DNA of 64,000 nt from Ferruginibacter sp. (GCA_025963635.1 JAOQAK010000036.1:1-64000); one strand, 5' to 3'. Positions 34,623 to 43,615 are shown, counted from the first letter of the stretch. Notes: generated by a model from the letters alone, not told the origin. Translations and numbers: made by a program.

Positions 34623-37412
34623 TTATGCGACTAATTTTTTTGTGAATAATACAATTTCATTTATTTCTTTGGGGTTAAATAAACCCAAAATTCCCTGGGA
34701 ATGAATGTGTGTAAAAGGCACATCCACTAAATCTCTTTTCTCAATACTTCCCTTTTCCAGTATAAAGGATTGAAGCAATTCTAAAAAGCGTATTTGTTGT
34801 TCTGTGTAATTATTATGAGTGCTTATAAAATTGTTAAATGCAATAGAAACTTCATCCGTAAAAGTTTCCAAATTTTCAATTTTTAAAATGTATTTAATAA
34901 AGCGAATGAAAGATGCCTTTCTATTATCATACACTTTTTTTAACAACTCTTCAGTTACGTATGGGGCATGTTCAGATAGTATCTTTTCTAGTTCGTGTAT
35001 CTCATTTTCAGTAATCTTTTTGCCATTTTTAATTTTTTGGAGTATGCTATTGCTTTCAGCCAATTCACGAACAGATTGCTCCAATATTTCTTTATACTTA
35101 GCTGTACTTATCCTTTCGTGCTGTGGCCCAAATTCGATAAACTCTTTTATTAGTAGCCTGTCCTTTATATCCAACCTAATTTGTTTACCCCAATTATTTT
35201 CCTGCTGATATTTCATTATAGGCGCAAGGTGTTCAACAATTTCATTCAACCGTTCCTCTGTTGCCTCAATCCAAAAAGTATTTTTCTGAATTTTCTCAAT
35301 ATAGTTTAGCTCTTTATTTACGGCTAGTACGTTAAGAGGAAGTTCTTCAATTCTTTCTTTTAAAGCTTCAATTAATACTTCTGATTTGTCAGTTTCATTT
35401 AATAACCTTGCTATACTAATTTCAAGAATATCCTTTTCAAAACGCATTGCTTTAAAATCAACCCCTGATAATGAACGTAGAATAGGTGATACCTTTATGT
35501 CTAAATAATCACATTTATCAGCATTGCAATTATCCCAATATTCATCTTTTATTGTTGACAGAATGCCGGAATTTTCCTTAACGATTACTGAATCGGATGG
35601 CAATAAATTTATTAATTTTTTAAGTTGATATATTGCATTGTGTAGTGCATCACTATTTTGTATTTGCAATGATACTCTTGCTTTTTCAACATATAATCTA
35701 AACAAACGAACTGGCAATGGTATTTGCTGAGCAGCCTCTTTTCCTTTCGGGCTAATCTTAAAATATTCAATATTATTCCAACAATCAATTATTAGAAAAT
35801 GGTCTTTAAACCTACACCAGTTTTTCAGTTTATCTTTTTCAAGTAACCTTGTGCCTCTACCAATCATCTGCCAAAATTTAGTATAAGAAAATACAGGTTT
35901 GGCAAAAACCAAATTTACCAATTCTCTTATATCAATACCTGTATCAAGCATATCCACACTTATAGCAATACGTGGCATATCATTATTTACGAATTGATCT
36001 AATAAACCACCCTTGCCGTGTACTCTGGAATCTTCGGATACTATAACTTCTGCCAGGCTGCCTTTATATTCGGGATAGAGCTTGTCAAATATTTTCTGAA
36101 TTTCTCTTGCATGAGAAATTGAAATGCAAAAGAAAATTGTTTTTCCAGGGACAACTCCATTTTCGTCTTTTATACATTCCTCCATAAACTCTTTCACTAT
36201 GAGGGCATTTGTCCCTACATTGGTAACAGTTTTTTCTAATTCTTTTCCTTCAAAGTTTATTTCTTCAATTTCCTTTCCCTCAAGCAAAAGTTTCTTCTGG
36301 TCATCGACTGTTATTGTGTTTCTATTAATACCTTCCAATTGAAAATGTGTTTTCAATTTCAATACTTTAAAGTCGCTTAGATAAGGAGGAATATTACTAA
36401 CCGCTTCCTCATAGCTGTAAGCAAATGTTGGTAATTCATTTTCGCAATCAAATAGGTGAAAAGTATTGTGGTCAATTACATCTGTGGGAGTTGCAGTCAA
36501 GCCAAGCGTAATGGCATCAAAATAGTTAATAATGTTTTGATAGATATTGTAAATGGAGCGATGGCTTTCATCAATTACAATTAAATCAAAAAAATGAGAT
36601 GATAGTTCAGGTGTTTCCTGCTCAATAATATTAAGCATAGACGGACAAGTGGTAACATAAATTCTCCTGTCTGTTGTTATTCTCGTTTCACCTGCCTTCG
36701 GCCACAAAGGAATGTTTGGCAAATGCTCTCGAAAAGTATCTAATGCCTGATCTTGTAAGGCAATTCTATCAACTAAAAACAAAACCCTGTTGCACCAATC
36801 AGCTCTCATTAAAGTATCTATTAACGCAGCACATACCCTTGTTTTGCCTGTACCTGTTGCCATTACTAATAAGAATTTTCTTTTCTTTTGTTCTATGGCT
36901 TCCATCACAGCTCTTATAGCTTTTATCTGGTAAGGGCGGCCTGCAATTTTTGGGTTAATTAATTCTACTGATAATGGTTTCTTACTTTCGTTTAAATTTT
37001 GCAATCTCTCTAGGTCATTTAAAGTGGGTAAACCAAAAATTCTTCTCGGGGGATAGTTTTCCGTATCCCAAAAATAAGTTTCATGACCATTGGAATATAA
37101 AACAAAGGGTACTATTCCCTTTGTTTCTTTTTGAATATTTACAGCATACTGCCTTGCCTGTTCTTTACCTAATTGAGCATCCTTTGAGGTCTTCTTTGCT
37201 TCTAAAACTGCGATCGGCTTTCTATCCCTTCCTAACAATAGATAGTCACAAAATTGATTTCCGTATACTGCCTGTTCTTCTGCAGCGATATTTTTTTTGT
37301 AGGCTATTCCATATTCCTGGGCAATTTGAGTAGAGTCATTAACATCCCACCCAGCCTTTTTTAAGTGGATATCAATTAATTCTTTCCGGGTTAACTTTTC
37401 TGTTCTCAACAA
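34623..37412 (-). CDS. hsdR: Type I restriction endonuclease/translocase subunit (929 aa)
   Basis: The N-terminal nuclease site lies at about 50-75 (FCDYLLLGRDRKPIAVLEAKK: D...ExK). Next is an SF2 helicase motor: Walker A VMATGTGKTRVCAAL (about 183), DESH box LIVIDESHRSIYN, motif III GLTATPTD, and motif VI region KFWQMIGRGTRLL. The C-terminal part (LPLNVLAVNKELNYIEKIQK onward) is the EcoEI-type R C-terminal domain, pointing to a type IB-like enzyme. It is the first gene of the operon hsdR-hsdM-hsdS-ATPase-HNH. All motifs are intact. Confidence 0.95.
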   Translation of the reverse strand: MLRTEKLTRKELIDIHLKKAGWDVNDSTQIAQEYGIAYKKNIAAEEQAVYGNQFCDYLLLGRDRKPIAVLEAKKTSKDAQLGKEQARQYAVNIQKETKGIVPFVLYSNGHETYFWDTENYPPRRIFGLPTLNDLERLQNLNESKKPLSVELINPKIAGRPYQIKAIRAVMEAIEQKKRKFLLVMATGTGKTRVCAALIDTLMRADWCNRVLFLVDRIALQDQALDTFREHLPNIPLWPKAGETRITTDRRIYVTTCPSMLNIIEQETPELSSHFFDLIVIDESHRSIYNIYQNIINYFDAITLGLTATPTDVIDHNTFHLFDCENELPTFAYSYEEAVSNIPPYLSDFKVLKLKTHFQLEGINRNTITVDDQKKLLLEGKEIEEINFEGKELEKTVTNVGTNALIVKEFMEECIKDENGVVPGKTIFFCISISHAREIQKIFDKLYPEYKGSLAEVIVSEDSRVHGKGGLLDQFVNNDMPRIAISVDMLDTGIDIRELVNLVFAKPVFSYTKFWQMIGRGTRLLEKDKLKNWCRFKDHFLIIDCWNNIEYFKISPKGKEAAQQIPLPVRLFRLYVEKARVSLQIQNSDALHNAIYQLKKLINLLPSDSVIVKENSGILSTIKDEYWDNCNADKCDYLDIKVSPILRSLSGVDFKAMRFEKDILEISIARLLNETDKSEVLIEALKERIEELPLNVLAVNKELNYIEKIQKNTFWIEATEERLNEIVEHLAPIMKYQQENNWGKQIRLDIKDRLLIKEFIEFGPQHERISTAKYKEILEQSVRELAESNSILQKIKNGKKITENEIHELEKILSEHAPYVTEELLKKVYDNRKASFIRFIKYILKIENLETFTDEVSIAFNNFISTHNNYTEQQIRFLELLQSFILEKGSIEKRDLVDVPFTHIHSQGILGLFNPKEINEIVLFTKKLVA

Positions 37413-37850
37413 TTTTATTAAAAATATTTAAGCTACAAAATGAGGAAAGGTACGTAGAGTTATGGTAAGTATAATAATGTAGACTTCAATTACTTTAACT
37501 TATTGTTCGTCAGCTATATTATATTGCAAGATAAACACCTTCCAATTGAGTATAATTGCTATAATAATTCTAACTGTTACTATACCAGTTCCAAGGTGTT
37601 AATATTTTTACTAAAGGGTTATTACATAATTGCAGTCGTTTTGATTACTGAGCCTTCCAGAAAAATTACAAAAAATGAATTATCTTTATTGAGTTAAAGC
37701 GGCAACAGCTTAGAAAATGAAATTACGCGAGGTGAAGTGACAGAACTGAAGCTGTATTATTTTCTTTAAAAGTGTATATACTGCTTTATTTATCTTTACA
37801 AAATGTGGGAATTTCGAGTTAGCTTATATACAGGCGAAAAATTGAGTTGA
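37413..37850. other. Gene-free gap upstream of the RM operon
   Basis: An AT-rich stretch of 438 bases that must contain the hsdR promoter (minus strand). AACACCTT (about 37529-37536) and AAGGTGTT (about 37593-37600) form a weak distant dyad. A small plus-strand frame at 37503-37697 has no protein-like signal. Nothing else seen. Confidence 0.45.
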
Positions 37851-38861
37851 TTAATTGTCCATGAGAATTTTTCTAATCCATGTATTTAAATCATCTCGAT
37901 CGATCTTGCCCAAGATATGATTATCTCTTTGGATTCTTCGTAAAGCGCCCTGAGTTAGGTAGGTGGTTGTCACTATAATTCCTTTACTCGCTTTAAATTC
38001 GTTTCTTGTATCGGCCAATTCCCTAATGACTGAGAGGTCAACTTTGTTTTTTAATGCATTTTTCTTTGCTTGCCACACGGTTCGGAACTCCCCGGCAATT
38101 CCCAAGTTTTTAGACGCAAATATATCGACGCCGCCATCCTTTGTTCCCCTTGTCAATTCAACCATGTATCCGTCCTTCTCCAGTAGTTGCGAAATCAAGG
38201 TTTCAAATTCCCTCCATTGAAGATCGTCTATTTTTATTTTTTGTTGCAGAAGTTTGTCAAGAATGGAAAAACTGGGAGATAAACTCGCGATAATTACTTT
38301 TGTTTCCGGCAGTTTGATGATGGCATCTTCAAATATATATTCAGTGTCCAGGGTATAATTTTTATCAAATAAACTTAAGGATTTAGGTACGGTTCCTGAA
38401 ATGTAAAGAAATTTGGTGCTTGAATTGGCTTTTAATATATTGTTTGATAAATTTTCAATTGAATTGGATCTGTGTATTTCGTCTACTATAATGAAGAAAT
38501 TAATTTTTTTGGCAGCGGCAATTAAACTGCGTTCAGCCTCACCTTTTAAATCTTGTAAGGTTAAACTATAAGCTTTGTGTTTTTTATATTCACCTCCTGG
38601 TTCAGCCTCCGCAAAGTCTAAATTTATTGAACGGATCATTAAAAGCCATTGTTCTCTTATTACCAATTGATCCGATAGGGCAATAACAGCATCAGAAAAG
38701 TGATTCCTTAGCATTTCTGCACCTGTAAGTAATGCTGTCAAGGTTTTACCAGTGCCAGGTTTGGCGACTAACAATGATCGGGTCTTTCTATCAACCATGT
38801 ATCGGTTAATAAATTCTAATTGCCAGACATGCAGGTTATTTAGGTAACTATTATTTGTCAC
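37851..38861 (-). CDS. Half-helicase (DEAD N-terminal RecA domain) fused to Mrr-type nuclease (336 aa)
   Basis: Residues 1-200 carry one SF2 RecA domain only: Walker A LVAKPGTGKTLTALL (34-40 core), motif II FFIIVDEIHRS (127-130) and motif III FLYISGT (155-157). Motifs IV-VI of the second domain are absent. Residues 213-336 are an Mrr-like PD-(D/E)xK nuclease: WREFETLISQLLEKDGYMVE, then GTKDGGVDIFASK (Asp246) and TVWQAKKNALKN (Gln264-x-Lys266), ending in the usual KGIIVTTTYLTQGA strand. A stand-alone nuclease with an ATPase half-motor is unusual. It lies between the RM operon and the integrase. Confidence 0.75.
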   Translation of the reverse strand: MTNNSYLNNLHVWQLEFINRYMVDRKTRSLLVAKPGTGKTLTALLTGAEMLRNHFSDAVIALSDQLVIREQWLLMIRSINLDFAEAEPGGEYKKHKAYSLTLQDLKGEAERSLIAAAKKINFFIIVDEIHRSNSIENLSNNILKANSSTKFLYISGTVPKSLSLFDKNYTLDTEYIFEDAIIKLPETKVIIASLSPSFSILDKLLQQKIKIDDLQWREFETLISQLLEKDGYMVELTRGTKDGGVDIFASKNLGIAGEFRTVWQAKKNALKNKVDLSVIRELADTRNEFKASKGIIVTTTYLTQGALRRIQRDNHILGKIDRDDLNTWIRKILMDN

Positions 38862-39133
38862 TAGATTGTTATGTTTAACATTGATTAAAGATATGATTTA
38901 TGCTTGATGCCGACCCTGGTGCTAGGCAAATAAGCATATTTTTTGACATACTTATGAATATATAAAAGTCCTGAATTTTACCGGATGGTGGGAAAGATGG
39001 TGACTATCGACATCCCCACTCACCGGCCATCACATAACAACCAGCATCATTTTAAACTTTCCGAGATCACGATAGGTTTCAATGAAGCCCCTTAAACTAT
39101 AATTATTCATACTCGACACTTCAAAGGTAGAAG

Positions 39134-39958
39134 TTGTATCACATCTATAAAAAAGGCAATGAGATTAATCTGCTAATCGAAAGTTTTAAAAGCCAGAAAG
39201 AAAAGCCGGTTGCGCTTATACTGAAAACTGTGCCGGTAGAAAAGATTTATATGCTTGGCAGCAGTCTGTGGCAGCAGCGAACAGAAAGCATTTTTATGAC
39301 CGATGCTCCGGGCTGCTGTAATGCAGGACATTACTGGCTGCTGGCGCTGGTTGATGAGAACTGCGACCATAGCGATAATTATGTGCAGGATAAAATAGAA
39401 AATACCTGCCAGCATTTTATTCCTGTAACGGTCTTTGTGCTGCATACATCGTAGTTTAACAAATGACTGCGCGAAGGCCACCGCTTTGTCTGCACGGTGC
39501 AGAAGATAGCTGTACTGCTTCTCAACGGAACCTATATCCCTCGGGCAATCCCCAATGCCATAAATGAAGAAGTCGATAAAAAAACGGCAGAAAGTTACTT
39601 TACCAAAGGTCTCAATAAAGTAAATGAATTTATTGCAGGAGCAGAACTTTACAAAGATAAGGTCGCAAAATAAAATGGCCGCCTTTATGCTGCACCAGGC
39701 TGCGGAACATGCATTGCATACCATTTTAAAAAAAGCAACCGGCCTGCACGTAAACACCTATAATATTGATAGGCTACTTCGGTACTGTACGATGTATCAT
39801 ATAAATTAACTAACGTATTTCTAAGCGACAATAGCAGAAATAAATGGTTGCTAAAATTATTGCAGAAAGCATATATCGATACACGTTATAAGGAAGAGTA
39901 TATTATCAATAGCAATGAATTGCTTACAATTATGGAAAGAAAAAGAACATGCCAGTAA
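39134..39958 (+). pseudogene. Broken second copy of the nucleotidyltransferase-like/HEPN gene
   Basis: It is a paralogue of 18645-19526. The N-terminal part (IYMLGSSLWQQRTESIFMTD) matches IFLLGASLYRRRSESIFNTT there. It stops at TAG 39452-39454 and, a few codons on, at an in-frame TGA. The frame then reads on to LNKVNEFIAGAELYKDKVAK. A frameshift follows near 39660, giving MAAFMLHQAAEHALHTILKK, then VNTYNIDRLLRY. Another shift gives KWLLKLLQKAYIDTRYKEEY. So two stops and at least two frameshifts inactivate it. Order of all blocks is as in the intact gene. Confidence 0.85.
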
Positions 39959-40239
39959 ATGATGTTGAATGAGAAAGTGAAATTCGATTAATAAATATGA
40001 GAATAAATAAAGTAACATATGATTGAATCAGTTGTATTTTCCGGCCGGGTCAGCAATATCAAAAAAGCCGGTCATCCCAAAAATAAAAACAAAATGTCTT
40101 GAAGCATCAGAGAGTCAGTAAGTGGCAGTAATAATTTTTTGGCGGGTAGCTGTTATACTGCAGGAATTTCTGTTTGCAATTTTGCTGGATCTCGACTTTA
40201 ACAGGAGAGCTAAGAAAAAGGATGCACAAAATATGCCGG

Positions 40240-41514
40240 CTAATCTTTCCCTCCCTCAACAAGAATAGCAACATTTTCTTTTTTAAATTGAGTTAGATTT
40301 GCGGCAAACTGCTTTTTCATATCATTTTCAAAACTATCAAGATAACTTTCTGTTGTTTTAACAGAGCTGTGACCTAAAGCCTCTTGTATAAACTCTGTAC
40401 TTGCCCCAGAGCGCTTTAAAACAGTAGAAAATGAATGCCTTGCCGTATAGGTGGTAACCTTAGTTGAAATACCAAGTTCTGTCTGTATCCGTTTTGTCCA
40501 TTTGTTAGTCTTCTTAGTAAACTGTTGAATCAATTTCCTTTTTCGTACCGCATCCGCACCTGGCTCCAAAATTGGAAATACATAAACATCATCCGACGTT
40601 TTGTGATTACCCCTCCTTTCTATAATGTCCCGCATTTCAGGGGTAATATATACAGTGATTGGTTTGGGATTGGTTCTTTTAGTCCTTTGCGTTTTTGCTC
40701 TCTCGAATATTATATAATCTCCCGGTATGTTCTTATACTTTAGTAAGGCAATATCTTTCATATTTATGCCATTGCCTAAATAAGTAAACAGCCAATAATC
40801 TTTGGCCTCTGACTTTGCCTGTCCTTCAGGGGAAGCATCGGATTGATGGTTATAGAACTTTCCAATTTCTTCTATTGGAAGCGCTTTTTTGATGTTGACG
40901 CCAGTAGGAATTTGGTATTTTTTTTCTCCAAAGGGATAATTTTCTCTTGATACCAATCCCATTTCAATCGCATCATTAAATATTGACCTTAATGGTCTTA
41001 AATAAATTCCTACAGTGGTTATGGAAGCCTCATTTTTATTGATCATCCACTTCTCATATGCATTTAGAAAATCAACCGTAATTATTTCCAGGGATAGGTT
41101 TTCTTTAAAAGAAAGCAGGCTGTTAATACTGCATTGATAGTTAGAAGCAGTTCCTAAACGTTCCTCTTTTGTTAGCTGATTAATTTTCTGTTGATACAAT
41201 GATTCCAATGTTCCCTTGTGCGATGGCTTTGGTGAAAATCTTTTTGAAAAGGATGTAAAGCTAAATGGCTTTAGGAATTTGATGATCTCTTTTGCTTCAG
41301 CCTCTATCTCCTTCAGTTGATCATTTATTGCAGAACTTTCCCTGGTCAGTCTTTTTGCCGATAGGGATGCAAATTCTGATTCGGTCAAATCTATATTTAC
41401 GCCGTAATACTTAGCCGTCGTAATATGATTTACACATAATTTAACCGGGAACTTATTATTTTGTTTTTCTCTCCTGGTATCAAGAGTAAAACTGGTTGTG
41501 ATGTTAGATTTCAT
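40240..41514 (-). CDS. int: Tyrosine recombinase / integrase of the island (424 aa)
   Basis: It has the typical Bacteroidota integrase layout: an N-terminal arm-binding domain (FTLDTRREKQNNKFPVKLCV), a SAM-like core-binding domain (about 105-205, LESLYQQKINQLTKEERLGT), and a catalytic domain with TYTARHSFSTVLKRSG (Arg/His box), EALGHSSVKTTESYL (His and catalytic Tyr). The first catalytic Arg position reads GNGINMKDIALLK, the Arg-poor variant common in this phylum. Its 5' end is 240 bp from attR and faces it, so it is the recombinase that uses the tRNA-Asn repeats. Confidence 0.93.
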   Translation of the reverse strand: MKSNITTSFTLDTRREKQNNKFPVKLCVNHITTAKYYGVNIDLTESEFASLSAKRLTRESSAINDQLKEIEAEAKEIIKFLKPFSFTSFSKRFSPKPSHKGTLESLYQQKINQLTKEERLGTASNYQCSINSLLSFKENLSLEIITVDFLNAYEKWMINKNEASITTVGIYLRPLRSIFNDAIEMGLVSRENYPFGEKKYQIPTGVNIKKALPIEEIGKFYNHQSDASPEGQAKSEAKDYWLFTYLGNGINMKDIALLKYKNIPGDYIIFERAKTQRTKRTNPKPITVYITPEMRDIIERRGNHKTSDDVYVFPILEPGADAVRKRKLIQQFTKKTNKWTKRIQTELGISTKVTTYTARHSFSTVLKRSGASTEFIQEALGHSSVKTTESYLDSFENDMKKQFAANLTQFKKENVAILVEGGKD

Positions 41515-41523
41515 AGTCTTAAA

Positions 41524-41642
41524 TTTGCAAGTATATTTAAAAGGTTGCCAAATTTAAATCTAATATAGCATTGATTATCAATACTTCATTAAATCTACTA
41601 CTTCAAAAAATTTGCAAGTAATTTGCAAGTAAAATTAAAATA
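41524..41642. repeat. Right-end arm region: TTTGCAAGTA repeats and right copy of the 33-bp repeat
   Basis: TTTGCAAGTA occurs at 41524-41533, 41611-41620 and 41622-41631. The 33-bp unit 41610-41642 is identical to 624-656. These sites flank the integrase promoter region and are likely bound by integrase or excisionase, coupling int expression to the state of the att complex. The binding role is inferred from position and repetition. Confidence 0.6.
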
Positions 41643-41754
41643 AGGAGCAATAAATGACGATAAAGTAAAGTTAGTAAATTTCTTTGAAATGCAGTACAGT
41701 AAAGGATTTTATGTAAATTTGAGTAAAATGAAATAAAGAGAAATAAGGTCAATT

Positions 41755-41802
41755 TCTGACTGTTAATCAGAGGGTCGCCCGTTCAAGTCGGGCAGGGGGA
41801 GC
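41755..41802 (+). repeat. attR: second copy of the 48-bp tRNA-Asn repeat
   Basis: Identical to 532-579. Only the 3' part of the tRNA is present here, without the D arm and 5' acceptor strand, so it is not a tRNA gene. It marks the right end of the island. Confidence 0.93.
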
Positions 41803-41811
41803 AGCCACAGG

Positions 41812-41840
41812 AAAGGGTTTCAAGCGATTGGAACCCTTTT
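41812..41840 (+). terminator. Terminator behind attR, probably the original tRNA-Asn terminator
   Basis: AAAGGGTTTCA (41812-41822) pairs with TGGAACCCTTT (41829-41839), one G-T pair, followed by a T tract to 41842. Before integration it would have stood 10 bp behind the tRNA. Confidence 0.75.
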
Positions 41841-41847
41841 TTAATTT

Positions 41848-41880
41848 AATTCCTTGCATACAATTTGCATACAAGGAATT
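41848..41880. repeat. TTGCATAC repeats with 11-bp period inside a 9-bp dyad, just outside attR
   Basis: TTGCATAC occurs at 41854-41861 and 41865-41872, flanked by AATTCCTTG (41848-41856) and CAAGGAATT (41872-41880). The layout (att repeat, terminator hairpin, then two TTGCA-type repeats 11 bp apart about 50 bp from the att repeat) copies the left end of the island, where TTTGCAAGTA is used. Confidence 0.5.
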
Positions 41881-41957
41881 ACTTACAATAGATATTAAAA
41901 AATGATGCAAGTTATGGGTCCTCCCTTTTGGAGCACCGATTACTGGAATAGTGTATT

Positions 41958-42089
41958 TCAAAATTCTTTTGGTTGCGCAATTGGTAGTTTCGCTACAATA
42001 GTTATTTCAATTTTATATTTATCGAAGGCAAAATTAGTTTGCCCTATCGTTAGAAGTGCAAGTACAAATCCTAATAATATGTTTTTCAT
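41958..42089 (-). CDS. Possible small secreted protein or truncated gene (43 aa)
   Basis: An ATG at 42089 opens a 43-codon frame that begins like a signal peptide (MKNILLGFVLALLTIGQTNF) and ends PIAQPKEF before TGA. No domain can be assigned. It may be the 5' remnant of a secreted-protein gene cut by rearrangement near the island end. The ribosome binding site is weak. Confidence 0.25.
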   Translation of the reverse strand: MKNILLGFVLALLTIGQTNFAFDKYKIEITIVAKLPIAQPKEF

Positions 42090-42100
42090 ATATCTACTGT

Positions 42101-42672
42101 TTAATTAATTGCTTTAATAATTTTTGCTGTTATGCCACCTACAATTGTATTTGCAGCTCCATCTTTTACAACTGCACCTGCTGCAACAACGGCATTTTCA
42201 CCAATAGTTACGCCGGGCAATATTGTTGCTCCTGCATCAATCCATGCATTTTCTTTGATGTGAATATGTCCTGGTACGAGTGATTGCCTGCTTTGTGGCG
42301 AAACCGGATGTCCTTCGGATAACAGGCTGACTTTTGGAGCAATCAATACATTGTCCTCAATAGCAATACCTCCCAAATCAAGGAAAACACAATCAAAGTT
42401 TATAAATACGTTTTTGCCGATTTTAGTATGCTTTCCGTAGTTGATATACAAGGGAGTGAATACAGCAACACTTTCATCAATATCTGAACCTGTTATCTGA
42501 CTTAATAAATTTCTGATTTCTGCCGGATCATCGGCATTATTCATCTGAACCAATAACTTCTTTGTTGCATAAAAAGCATCCCGCATTTTAAAAGCTCCGG
42601 ATCGTTGGATAGAATGGTTTTACCGTTCAATAATCGTTCAAAAATGTTTTTGGTATGTTGATCTGATTGCAT
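42101..42672 (-). pseudogene. Sugar O-acetyltransferase (Maa/LacA-like), frameshifted near its N terminus
   Basis: From ATG 42672 the first 30 codons (MQSDQHTKNIFERLLNGKTI, then LSNDPELLK) match the N-terminal Mac domain of maltose/galactoside O-acetyltransferases. At CTTTTAAAATG (42584-42594) one base is missing, and the frame continues as MRDAFYATKKLLVQMNN from an ATG at 42586. The rest is a normal left-handed beta-helix with hexapeptide repeats (GNVFINFDCVFLD-like, then DAGATILPGVTIGENAVVAA). The 161-aa downstream frame might still be translated. The alternative is a sequencing error in the A/T run. Confidence 0.7.
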
Positions 42673-42736
42673 GCCACAAAGGTCTTACACTAAATGCTCC
42701 CGACGGTAAAGACTATCAAACCAATAGTTAAGAATT

Positions 42737-43615
42737 TCAAACTTCCTTCAACCTTAACGATTTTGGATTTGTCCCAGTGAGTCTTTTGAAGAAGTTATTA
42801 AAGTAGGTAGGGTATTCAAAACCAAGCGCATAAGCAATTTCTGCAATGTTCCAGCCAGTGTGTTGCAGTAAGGCTTTTGCTTCAGCGACTATTCTTTCGG
42901 TAATATGTGTGGTAGTTGATTTACCCGTTACTTCTTTCACGGCACGATTAAGATAATTGACATGCACATTCAAACTATTGGCATAATCCTGCGCTGTTTT
43001 TAATCGCAAAGGTTTATCAGCACTCTCAACCGGGAATTGCCTTTCGAGCAATTCAAGAAATACGGATGTAAGGCGTGAAGCTGCATTTTTGTTCTGCTTG
43101 TATTGTTCGGAAGGTTGCAGCTTTAATGCTTCATGAATAATGAGGTTGATATAATTGCGTATAAGGTCATCTTTGTAGGCATAATCCGAGCTATGCTCAT
43201 CCAACATTTTTAGAAAGATGCTATTTAGAAACAATCGTTGCTCCTCTGTTATCTTTAAAATGGGTGTACCGCCGATTTTGAATAAAGGAGAGTGTTGCAG
43301 GCTTTCACTACGGTCAGAAGCTTTGAAAAACTCCTCTGAAAACAAACAGGTATAACCTGCATAAGTAGTAGAAATGGTTTCCCAGGAATATGGAATGTGT
43401 GGGTTACCAAAAAACAAAATTGTTCCTTCCTGTTCAAAACTCCTGTCCGCATAATTAATGATGCTCGTGCCTGTTGTCAAACAAATCTTATAAAAGTCTT
43501 TCCTGCTGTATATACGTGTAGCATTGCTATCAGCCTCGATTTGAAAAACATTGAAGCCTTTTAATTTGAGTTCATTATTGAACTCTGAAAGTGAGCGGAA
43601 TGTTTCCTTTTTCAT
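42737..43615 (-). CDS. AraC-family transcriptional regulator (292 aa)
   Basis: The C-terminal 100 residues hold the two helix-turn-helix motifs: DYANSLNVHVNYLNRAVKEV and NIAEIAYALGFEYPTYFNNF, then FKRLTGTNPKSLR, the classic AraC ending. The N-terminal part (to about 170) is a cupin-like sensor domain (GTILFFGNPHIPYSWE). It is 64 bp upstream of the frameshifted acetyltransferase on the same strand, and may have regulated it; other targets are likely. Confidence 0.9.
   Translation of the reverse strand: MKKETFRSLSEFNNELKLKGFNVFQIEADSNATRIYSRKDFYKICLTTGTSIINYADRSFEQEGTILFFGNPHIPYSWETISTTYAGYTCLFSEEFFKASDRSESLQHSPLFKIGGTPILKITEEQRLFLNSIFLKMLDEHSSDYAYKDDLIRNYINLIIHEALKLQPSEQYKQNKNAASRLTSVFLELLERQFPVESADKPLRLKTAQDYANSLNVHVNYLNRAVKEVTGKSTTTHITERIVAEAKALLQHTGWNIAEIAYALGFEYPTYFNNFFKRLTGTNPKSLRLKEV

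Larger units (their letters stand above)
532..41802. mobile_element. Integrative mobilizable island (about 41.2 kb) in tRNA-Asn carrying defence and biosynthetic cargo
   Basis: The boundaries are the 48-bp tRNA-derived direct repeats. The element encodes a tyrosine recombinase (40240-41514), a small excisionase-like HTH protein (12666-13001) and MobC/MobA relaxase genes (14111-15459) with a hairpin-rich candidate oriT just upstream. No TraG coupling protein, VirB4 ATPase or other T4SS gene is visible, so transfer would need a helper. Its interior is visibly more AT-rich than the 46-64 kb region, notably 3.5-9.7 kb and 21-38 kb. Cargo: a metabolic cluster, an IS21 relic, and restriction, toxin-antitoxin and STAND-type genes. 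Confidence 0.9.

Noticed and set aside
532..41802. Island as a self-transmissible conjugative element or prophage
   Set aside because: No TraG/VirB4-type ATPase, tra genes, capsid, portal or terminase genes could be recognised; only integrase, excisionase-like and mob genes are present.
41767..41961. Minus-strand open frame ending in ARLERATL
   Set aside because: It reads antisense through attR, i.e. tRNA sequence. Frames like this next to tRNA genes are well-known artefacts.
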